NCBI GenBank assembly: GCA_041635475.1
Contig: JBFKVA010000112.1
Coordinates: 1-6,531 of the forward strand
Source of the DNA: GCA-020352575 sp041635475
GTDB lineage: Bacteria > Actinomycetota > Acidimicrobiia > Spongiisociales > JAENVV01
Direction: 5' to 3'
Length of the DNA: 6,531 nt
The notes below the pieces were generated by a model. That model had not been told where the DNA came from and did no database searches. It saw nothing but the letters and a program-made list of their open reading frames with translations. The stretch's first letter is position 1. Each line of letters opens with the position of its first letter. Below are positions 1 to 4,339 of this stretch, piece by piece. The position numbers and the translations under genes were made by a program.

Positions 1-1288
1 CGAGGCTGAGGTACCCGAGGGTGTCGGCATCGACGTGCTCGGCGATTTCGTCGACGCTCATGCGAGCTGCGAGGAGCTTGGTGGCGTCCGAGGTGTCCAT
101 GCCGTAGAAACAGGGATGGCGGTAGGGAGGCGACGAGATCCGCAGGTGGACCTCGCGGGCCCCGGCCTGGCGGACCATGGCGACGAGCTTTCGAGTGGTG
201 GAGCCGCGCACGATGGAGTCGTCGACGAGGACGACCCGCTGGCCCTCCAACGTGGATCGGATGGGGTTGAGCTTCACCCTGATGCCCCGATCACGCAGGA
301 GCTGGTTCGGTTCGATGAAGGTCCGTCCCACGTAGCGGTTCTTGACGAGACCGTCGGCGTACGGGATCCCGGATGCCGCCGAGAAGCCCTGGGCGGCCGG
401 GATGCCGGATTCGGGGACGGGTACGACGACGTCGGCCTCGACCGGCTGTTCGGTGGCGAGGATGCGGCCCATCTGGAGTCGGGCACCGTGGATGTACCGG
501 TCGTGGAGCCGGGAGTCGGGACGGGCGAAGTAGACGAACTCGAACACGCAGAGTCGGGGGGCGGTGGCCTCGCCGAACGGGAAGGAACTCTGGATGCCGG
601 ACTCACTGATCTCGATCATCTCCCCCGGTTCGAGTTCCCGCACGAACTCCGCGCCGACGATGTCGAGGGCGGCTGTCTCCGAGGCGAGCACCCACCCTTC
701 CGCCAGCCGGCCGAGACACAAGGGCCGGAAACCGTGTGGGTCCCGGACACCGACGACGTGACGCTGGTCCATGATGACGAGCGAGAACGCCCCTTCGAGC
801 CGGGGAAGGAGACCGAACAGGGCCTCCTCCAACCGGAAGTCGGGTCCGTGCTCTTCCGCCTTGCGGGCGAGGTGTTCGATGAGGACCTCGCTGTCGGTCA
901 CGTCGTCGAGGTCGACTTCGGCGGCAAGATCCACGGTGTTGGTGAGGTTCCCGTTGTGGGCCAGGGCCAGGGACCGGTCCCCGACTTGGCGAAAGACGGG
1001 CTGGGCGTTCTGCCACTTCGGCGAGCCGGTCGTCGAGTAGCGCGTGTGCCCGATGGCCAGCGGACCCTCGAGGGCGGCGAGGATGTCCTCGTTGAACACC
1101 TGGGGCACGAGGCCGAGTTCCTTGAAGACCGTGGCAGTCTCGCCGTCCGACGCACAGATCCCGGCGCTCTCCTGGCCGCGGTGCTGGAGGGCGAAGAGGC
1201 CGAAGTAGGTGAGGTGGCTGGCCGAGGTCCCCGGTGCGTACACACCGAACACGCCACACGCCTCTCCCGGTCTGCCTTCGTCGAGCAC
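1..1288 (-). CDS. purF: Amidophosphoribosyltransferase (glutamine PRPP amidotransferase), 3'-truncated by window edge
   Basis: This cytoplasmic enzyme catalyses the first committed step of purine synthesis: PRPP plus glutamine to 5-phosphoribosylamine. I translated the minus strand without interruption for 429 residues; the C-terminus lies beyond base 1. Numbering from the GTG at 1288, Cys11 in ACGVFG is the expected N-terminal nucleophile after removal of a 10-residue propeptide. Glutaminase motifs follow: GHTRYS (80-85), AHNGNL (110-115) and TDSEVL (131-136). The phosphoribosyltransferase half has PVPESG and the PRPP loop VVLVDDSIVRG (352-362, Asp356/Asp357). Cys247 (before EFVYFARPDS) and Cys393 (HPCFYG) sit where the Bacillus subtilis-type enzyme has two of its four 4Fe-4S ligands, so this is probably the iron-sulfur, processed type; the other two ligands would be outside the window. 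An in-frame GTG at 1291 is an equally possible start. It is divergent from the receiver gene. Confidence 0.97.
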   Translation of the reverse strand, partial: MLDEGRPGEACGVFGVYAPGTSASHLTYFGLFALQHRGQESAGICASDGETATVFKELGLVPQVFNEDILAALEGPLAIGHTRYSTTGSPKWQNAQPVFRQVGDRSLALAHNGNLTNTVDLAAEVDLDDVTDSEVLIEHLARKAEEHGPDFRLEEALFGLLPRLEGAFSLVIMDQRHVVGVRDPHGFRPLCLGRLAEGWVLASETAALDIVGAEFVRELEPGEMIEISESGIQSSFPFGEATAPRLCVFEFVYFARPDSRLHDRYIHGARLQMGRILATEQPVEADVVVPVPESGIPAAQGFSAASGIPYADGLVKNRYVGRTFIEPNQLLRDRGIRVKLNPIRSTLEGQRVVLVDDSIVRGSTTRKLVAMVRQAGAREVHLRISSPPYRHPCFYGMDTSDATKLLAARMSVDEIAEHVDADTLGYLSL

Positions 1289-1295
1289 CACCGCG

Positions 1296-1301
1296 AGCGT
1301 A
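1296..1301 (-). promoter_or_regulatory. Candidate -10 box of purF (leaderless-type)
   Basis: TACGCT on the minus strand fits the actinobacterial TANNNT -10 pattern. It ends 7 bases before the GTG at 1288 (4 bases before the GTG at 1291), so transcription would begin at or next to the start codon. No Shine-Dalgarno sequence lies at a workable distance. No good -35 is visible at 17-18 bases. Inference only. Confidence 0.4.
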
Positions 1302-1354
1302 GCCGCTGCCCGAGGTGGTTTCGTTCCCCCGGTCCGGCCGGTGGAGGAGACCGC

Positions 1355-1360
1355 TACCCT
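1355..1360 (+). promoter_or_regulatory. Candidate -10 box of the receiver-corC operon (leaderless-type)
   Basis: TACCCT fits TANNNT and ends 8 bases before the ATG at 1369, placing the likely transcription start at or just before the start codon. A GGAGGA at 1343-1348 is about 20 bases from the ATG, too far to act as its ribosome binding site. No convincing -35 is seen. It lies in the same 80-base divergent region as the purF promoter. Confidence 0.4.
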
Positions 1361-1368
1361 CTCGCGAC

Positions 1369-1737
1369 ATGGCAGAAGTGTTGCTCATTGCAGACGACGA
1401 CCGGGTGCGTGACGACGTCGAGGCGGCCCTGTCCGGGCCCAGGTCCCGGGTCGTGACGGTCGCCGATCCCCGGACGGCGGTGACACGGGCCCAGGAGGTC
1501 GGACCCGCTTGGATCCTCATCGACCTCCATGTGGGTTCGATGGGAGGCATGGCGGTGGTGCGGGCCCTGAAGGACGCGATTGCGCTTGGGTCGGTGGCCG
1601 AGGTCCCCCTCGTCATGCTTCTCGATCGAAGCGCCGACGCCTTCCTCGCCGGTCGGGCAGGGGCGAACGCGTGGGTCGTGAAGCCGTTCACCGCGCAGGA
1701 CCTGCGCGCGGCACTTCCCTCGGGGTCCACGGTCTGA
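1369..1737 (+). CDS. Stand-alone response regulator receiver domain
   Basis: The 122-residue protein is a single receiver (CheY-like) domain with no output domain. It opens with MAEVLLIADDD, giving the acidic pocket (Asp9/Asp10), has the phosphoacceptor-like Asp52 in ILIDLH, and the conserved Lys105 in VVKPF. The usual Thr/Ser switch residue at the end of beta-4 appears to be replaced: the segment reads VMLLDR, with Leu85 at that position. The protein may therefore receive phosphate but signal differently, or act by protein-protein contact. The ATG at 1369 is preferred over a GTG at 1315 because the receiver fold starts exactly there and a TANNNT box precedes it. The corC-like gene starts 1 base after its stop, so the two are almost certainly co-transcribed. 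No histidine kinase is in the window; its partner is unknown. Confidence 0.85.
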   Translation: MAEVLLIADDDRVRDDVEAALSGPRSRVVTVADPRTAVTRAQEVGPAWILIDLHVGSMGGMAVVRALKDAIALGSVAEVPLVMLLDRSADAFLAGRAGANAWVVKPFTAQDLRAALPSGSTV

Positions 1738-1738
1738 G

Positions 1739-3010
1739 GTGAGCGCTCTCCAGGTCGGGCTGGTGGCCGTCCTCGGGCTCTGCTTCTTCGCGTCGGGCTT
1801 TCTCTCGGGCTCGGAGACGTCCGTTGTCGCCATCCCCCGCGAGCGACTCGATCAGCTGCGAGCCCAGGGTCGCCGGGGCGAGCGACTCGCCGCCCTCGCC
1901 GAGGACCCGGAAGGAACCATCGGCACGATCCTCGTCGCCAACAACTTCGTGAACATCCTGGCCGCCACGATCGCCACCGTCCTCGCCACCGACCTCATCG
2001 GCGAACCCGCGGGACCGATCATCGCCACGTTCGGGATGACCGCCGTGATCCTCGTGCTCGGCGAGATCACACCCAAGACGATGGCGTCGCGCCGGCCGGA
2101 GTCGTATGGGCTCTTCGCCGCGCTTCCCCTGTACGGACTGCGCCGGGCGCTCACCCCCATCTCGAGGGTGTTCATCGGGATCAGCCGGTGGTTGCTCACG
2201 TTCACCCGATGGAGGGGGACGTCGGGGGCCGATGTGACCGAGGAGGACATCCGGGCGCTCTCCGCCCTCGGGGTGGCCGGCGGAGGCATCGGGCAGGAGG
2301 CCCACGAGATCATCGACGCGCTCTTCGTGGCGGCCGATCGCCCGGTGCGAGAGGTCATGACGCCCAGGGTCGACGTCGTGTCCGTCCGCCTTCCGCTGTC
2401 TGTCGAGACGATTCGCGACGTCGTGGCCGAGACCGGCTACTCGCGGTTCCCGGTGCTGGGCGAGGAGGGGTCGCTCGACGACCTCGTGGGTGTCCTCTAC
2501 GTCAAGGACGTGCTCCGCGCCGGCGAGACGATCGACGCCAAGGGGTTGCGGGCCCTCATCCGGACCCCGCAGTTCGTACCCGATTCGGCGGCGCTGCTCG
2601 ACGTGCTCCGGGACTTCCGGGCGAGGCGAACCGGGTACGCCGTGGTGCTCGACGAGCACGGCGGGTTCGATGGCCTCATCACGGTCAAGGACCTCATCGG
2701 GGAGCTCATCGGGGATCTCAAGGACGAGTACGACGCGGGCGTCCCGCTGCTCGAGGCGCTCGACGATGGTTCCTTCCTGGCCGACGGGAGGATTCCGTAT
2801 GAGGACGTGGAAGCTGCGCTCGGGGTGAGTCTTCCCGATGGTCCGTACGCCACCATTGCGGGGCTGTTCCTGGCCGAGCACGGTGCCGTCCCGGAGGAAG
2901 GGGACACGGAGGAGGTCGAGGAGGTTCGTCTCACGGTGGATCGGATGGATCGGAATCGCATCGCCACCCTGCGGGTGGAGAGAACGGTCGGTGAACTGCC
3001 CCCGCTATGA
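1739..3010 (+). CDS. CorC/HlyC-family membrane protein (CNNM domain, CBS pair, CorC_HlyC domain)
   Basis: The 423-residue protein has the full architecture of the CorC/HlyC (UPF0053, CNNM-related) family, linked in characterised members to magnesium or other divalent cation export. The N-terminal CNNM region (about 1-160) begins with a membrane segment and the family signature FLSGSET (21-27), followed by hydrophobic segments near 60-88, 92-112 and 122-155, with GEITPK at 108-113. A CBS pair spans about 203-325: VREVMTPR (203-210), YSRFPVL (234-240), and a second repeat ending GGFDGLITVKDLIGEL. The CorC_HlyC domain covers about 335-418 (DGSFLADGR at 343-351). The start is a GTG directly after the receiver stop (TGA-G-GTG) with no clear Shine-Dalgarno, suggesting translational coupling. 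Older annotations call such proteins 'hemolysin', which is unsupported. The transported ion is not readable from sequence. Its last 6 bases overlap the whiB-like gene tail to tail. Confidence 0.93.
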   Translation: MSALQVGLVAVLGLCFFASGFLSGSETSVVAIPRERLDQLRAQGRRGERLAALAEDPEGTIGTILVANNFVNILAATIATVLATDLIGEPAGPIIATFGMTAVILVLGEITPKTMASRRPESYGLFAALPLYGLRRALTPISRVFIGISRWLLTFTRWRGTSGADVTEEDIRALSALGVAGGGIGQEAHEIIDALFVAADRPVREVMTPRVDVVSVRLPLSVETIRDVVAETGYSRFPVLGEEGSLDDLVGVLYVKDVLRAGETIDAKGLRALIRTPQFVPDSAALLDVLRDFRARRTGYAVVLDEHGGFDGLITVKDLIGELIGDLKDEYDAGVPLLEALDDGSFLADGRIPYEDVEAALGVSLPDGPYATIAGLFLAEHGAVPEEGDTEEVEEVRLTVDRMDRNRIATLRVERTVGELPPL

Positions 3011-3259
3011 ACCGGCGGCAGCGAGGACCTGTTTGCGGTCCTGCTCGGTGAGGCCTCCCCAGATTCCGTATGCCTCCCGCAGGCCGAGGGCGTAGTCCTG
3101 GCAGGCCTTGAGGACCGAGCAGACCTGGCAGATCGCCTTGGCCCGGGCCTCCCGCCGCTCGCGCTCGTCTTTGCGTTCGAAGGTGGTTGGGGGGAAGAAC
3201 AGGTGGGCGTGATTGCCCCGACACATCCCTTCGACCTGCCAATCGGACGACCTCGACAC
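3005..3259 (-). CDS. WhiB-family iron-sulfur transcriptional regulator
   Basis: The 84-residue protein has the four WhiB cysteines at 13, 44, 47 and 53 (C-X30-C-X2-C-X5-C), which bind a redox-sensitive 4Fe-4S cluster. It also has the LFFP motif after Cys13 and the G[I/V]WGG turn (GIWGG, 65-69) that contacts the principal sigma factor in studied family members, followed by a short tail with only a few basic residues (Arg75, Lys76). A very basic stretch (FERKDERERREARAK) lies between the first and second cysteines. Length and motif layout are typical of small WhiB proteins; which subfamily it belongs to is not resolved. The GTG at 3259 is chosen because a strong Shine-Dalgarno precedes it and the protein starts just ahead of the cluster domain. 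The gene is monocistronic and convergent with the corC-like gene, its TAG at 3005-3007 lying immediately beside the corC TGA. Confidence 0.95.
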   Translation of the reverse strand: MSRSSDWQVEGMCRGNHAHLFFPPTTFERKDERERREARAKAICQVCSVLKACQDYALGLREAYGIWGGLTEQDRKQVLAAAGS

Positions 3260-3266
3260 AGTCAGA

Positions 3267-3273
3267 CTCCTCC
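3267..3273 (-). promoter_or_regulatory. Ribosome binding site of the whiB-like gene
   Basis: GGAGGAG on the minus strand sits 7 bases before the GTG at 3259 (9 bases from the GGAGG core). It decides the start codon for the whiB-like gene, and contrasts with purF and the receiver gene, which lack such sites. Confidence 0.75.
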
Positions 3274-3293
3274 ACCTGAGAACGTGTGGTGCG

Positions 3294-3322
3294 AACGTAG
3301 CAGCGCCTTCGCCCCGTGTCTA
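3294..3322 (-). promoter_or_regulatory. Promoter of the whiB-like gene
   Basis: The minus strand carries TAGACA (3322-3317, one mismatch to TTGACA), a 17-base spacer, then TACGTT (3299-3294, TANNNT). This is the best sigma-70-type promoter in the window. Transcription would start near 3287, giving a leader of roughly 28 bases that contains the Shine-Dalgarno site. Confidence 0.65.
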
Positions 3323-3331
3323 GGGAAACTG

Positions 3332-3358
3332 GCCGGTCCCCACGGGTTTCTCACCGGC
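3332..3358. repeat. Inverted repeat upstream of the whiB-like promoter (possible operator)
   Basis: GCCGGT (3332-3337) and ACCGGC (3353-3358) form a perfect 6-base inverted repeat with a 15-base spacer. It lies about 10 bases upstream of the whiB -35 element, where an activator could bind. The arms are short and GC-rich, so chance is a real possibility in this composition. Confidence 0.2.
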
Positions 3359-3433
3359 ACGTAGAGTGATGGCGGGAAGGCGACCCGCCCCGGGGGTGAA
3401 GGACCCAATGGCCCGCTTGGCCAGCCATGCCCC

Positions 3434-3439
3434 TATCCT
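3434..3439 (+). promoter_or_regulatory. Candidate -10 box for tRNA-Pro
   Basis: TATCCT fits TANNNT and lies 11 bases upstream of the mature tRNA 5' end, giving a short 5' leader for RNase P removal. No matching -35 at 16-18 bases was found, so support is limited. Confidence 0.3.
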
Positions 3440-3450
3440 CACCCGGACAT

Positions 3451-3524
3451 CGGGACGTGGCGCAGCATGGCAGCGCGCAGCGTTCGGGACGCTGAGGTCG
3501 TCGGTTCAAATCCGACCGTCCCGA
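3451..3524 (+). tRNA. tRNA-Pro (anticodon CGG)
   Basis: A complete 74-base cloverleaf can be drawn. The acceptor stem CGGGACG/CGTCCCG pairs in all 7 positions (3451-3457 with 3517-3523). The D stem is GCGC/GCGC (3460-3463 with 3473-3476), and the anticodon stem CAGCG/CGCTG (3478-3482 with 3490-3494) encloses the loop TTCGGGA. The anticodon CGG at 3485-3487 reads CCG proline codons. The T arm is GTCGG-TTCAAAT-CCGAC (3500-3516) and the discriminator is A3524. The 3' CCA is not encoded (CTC follows), so it must be added enzymatically. A hairpin terminator follows within 10 bases and a toxin-antitoxin module lies about 200 bases downstream. Confidence 0.96.
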
Positions 3525-3532
3525 CTCAGAAG

Positions 3533-3571
3533 CACCAGGTCAGGGCCGCCCGCAAGGGCGGCCCTCTGGTG
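3533..3571 (+). terminator. Hairpin terminator after tRNA-Pro
   Basis: A perfect 10-base-pair stem, AGGGCCGCCC (3542-3551) with GGGCGGCCCT (3556-3565), is closed by a GCAA tetraloop. A second 6-base-pair stem outside it, CACCAG (3533-3538) with CTGGTG (3566-3571), is separated only by a GTC bulge on the 5' side. No U-run follows, as is common for actinobacterial intrinsic terminators. The position directly after the tRNA supports a terminator role. Confidence 0.75.
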
Positions 3572-3582
3572 TGGGGGCCGAT

Positions 3583-3604
3583 TCCATCGCGCGTCCATCG
3601 CGCG
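3583..3604. repeat. Perfect 11-base tandem duplication
   Basis: TCCATCGCGCG occurs twice back to back (3583-3593 and 3594-3604) in the non-coding stretch between the tRNA terminator and higBA. It could be a slippage product. I see no gene in 3572-3677. Confidence 0.7.
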
Positions 3605-3677
3605 CGTCGGGGAGTCGACCGGGGGAATGGGGCACCTCCGGCCGAGACGGGCAACGGTGCTGGGACCCGCGGCCAAA

Positions 3678-3712
3678 CATAACGCTTCTCGTCATTGACG
3701 CCTTGCGTTATG
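3678..3712. promoter_or_regulatory. Concentric dyad, probable HigA (HigBA) operator
   Basis: Two nested inverted repeats share one centre at base 3695. The outer arms are CATAACGC (3678-3685) and GCGTTATG (3705-3712), and the inner core is CGTCA-T-TGACG (3690-3700). In all, 13 of 17 symmetric positions match. The right outer arm overlaps the -10 box of higBA, so a bound repressor would block transcription. HigA-family antitoxins are known to repress their own operon by binding palindromes at the promoter; that HigA binds here is inferred from position and symmetry. Confidence 0.65.
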
Positions 3713-3714
3713 CT
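3709..3714 (+). promoter_or_regulatory. Candidate -10 box of higBA
   Basis: TATGCT matches TANNNT and ends 6 bases before the GTG of higB at 3721, so the transcript would begin at or beside the start codon. The base run TTGACG at 3695-3700 is too close (8-base spacer) to be its -35. Confidence 0.5.
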
Positions 3715-3720
3715 TGGAGA

Positions 3721-4002
3721 GTGCTCAGGTCCTTCGCCGACAAGGAGACAGAGAGGGTATGGGATCGTCAGCAATCTCGCATCTTTGGTCCCGACCTGCA
3801 AAGGGCTGCGTATCGGAAGCTGCTACTCCTCGACGCGGCGGAGGTCTTGGCTGATCTCAGGGTTCCGCCGGGGAACCGATTGGAGAAGCTCCACGGGGAT
3901 CGAGAAGGCCAGCACAGCATCCGGATCAATCAGCAATGGCGTGTGTGCTTCCGCTGGACTCTCTCGGGTCCGGAGGATGTCGAGATCGTCGACTATCACT
4001 GA
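3721..4002 (+). CDS. higB: HigB-type (RelE superfamily) toxin, ribosome-dependent mRNA interferase
   Basis: The 93-residue protein matches the HigB family along its length: an N-terminal RSFADKETERVW helix, LRVPPGNRLEKLHGD (46-60), the core strand SIRINQQWRVCFRW (66-79), and the C-terminal EIVDYH (88-93), whose final Tyr-His is typical and has been implicated in catalysis in studied homologues. Family members cut mRNA in the ribosomal A site, causing growth arrest when the antitoxin is lost. The GTG at 3721 is chosen because family similarity begins there; the frame is open back to 3571, but that extension resembles no part of HigB and would run through the operator. A GGAGA directly abuts the GTG, too close for normal ribosome binding. 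The order toxin-then-antitoxin is the usual one for higBA. Codon choice (CTA, TTG, GTT, GCT, GAT) is looser than in neighbours. Confidence 0.93.
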   Translation: MLRSFADKETERVWDRQQSRIFGPDLQRAAYRKLLLLDAAEVLADLRVPPGNRLEKLHGDREGQHSIRINQQWRVCFRWTLSGPEDVEIVDYH

Positions 4003-4009
4003 AGGAGGT
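4002..4009 (+). promoter_or_regulatory. Strong ribosome binding site of higA
   Basis: AAGGAGGT is fully complementary to the 16S anti-Shine-Dalgarno core and lies 4 bases before the ATG at 4014. It fixes the higA start. The much stronger site on the antitoxin than on the toxin would favour excess antitoxin from the shared transcript. Confidence 0.85.
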
Positions 4010-4013
4010 GTCC

Positions 4014-4316
4014 ATGACCAAGACCGCGGCGCATGAGCCGATCCACCCGGGCGAAGTACTCCAGGAGGAGTTCCTGACCCCGCTGAGCGTGACACAGCAC
4101 CGGCTTGCAGTATCGATCCAGGTTCCTCCTCGTCGGATCAACGAGATCGTTCATGGCAAGCGGAGGATCACAGCCGACACCGCCCTACGTCTCGCGAAGT
4201 TCTTCGGGACCAGCGACCGGTTCTGGCTCAACCTGCAGGCCCGCTACGACCTGGAACTCCACAGCGAGGCACTACATGACATCCTGGAGGACATCACCCC
4301 GCTCAAGACCCCGTAG
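4014..4316 (+). CDS. higA: HigA-type antitoxin, XRE-family helix-turn-helix protein
   Basis: The 100-residue protein belongs to the HigA/VapI group of antitoxins. It has the family opening EPIHPGEVLQEEFL (8-21), a helix-turn-helix at about 25-48 with VPPRRINEIVHGKR (38-51), and then ITADTALRLAKFFGTS (52-67) and FWLNLQARYDLE (70-81). It neutralises HigB by binding it and represses the operon through its helix-turn-helix. It starts 11 bases after the higB stop, preceded by a perfect Shine-Dalgarno. A slightly unusual helix-turn-helix start (LSVTQHRLAVSI, where relatives usually have Ala- and Asn-rich residues) may affect operator preference. It is convergent with the cyclase gene, with 23 bases between stop codons. 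Confidence 0.94.
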   Translation: MTKTAAHEPIHPGEVLQEEFLTPLSVTQHRLAVSIQVPPRRINEIVHGKRRITADTALRLAKFFGTSDRFWLNLQARYDLELHSEALHDILEDITPLKTP

Positions 4317-4323
4317 GCGAGTG

Positions 4324-4337
4324 GGGCGACTGCGCCC
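4324..4337. terminator. Small hairpin between convergent higA and cyclase gene
   Basis: GGGCG (4324-4328) pairs with CGCCC (4333-4337) around a 4-base loop, inside the 23-base gap between two convergent stop codons. It could act as a bidirectional terminator. The stem is only 5 base pairs and neither side has a U-run. Confidence 0.35.
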
Positions 4338-4339
4338 AG

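Noticed and set aside
1315..1368. Earlier GTG start for the receiver protein
   Set aside because: It would add 18 basic residues before a receiver fold that begins exactly at the ATG at 1369, and would run over the candidate promoter.
35..1456. A 473-residue open frame on the plus strand
   Set aside because: It is antisense to purF, whose uninterrupted frame carries all catalytic motifs. Long antisense frames are expected at this GC content.
1688..2881. A 397-residue open frame on the minus strand
   Set aside because: It lies antisense to the corC-like gene, is rich in Arg/Gly/His/Glu low-complexity sequence and shows no family motif.
3366..3698. A 110-residue open frame running through the tRNA region
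   Set aside because: It reads straight across tRNA-Pro and its terminator hairpin, a classic spurious protein call.
3695..3714. TTGACG (3695-3700) as the -35 box paired with TATGCT
   Set aside because: The spacer is only 8 bases. The run is better explained as half of the central palindrome.
3571..3720. N-terminal extension of HigB from a start at 3571
   Set aside because: The added 50 residues resemble no part of HigB and would be encoded across the tandem repeat, operator and promoter.
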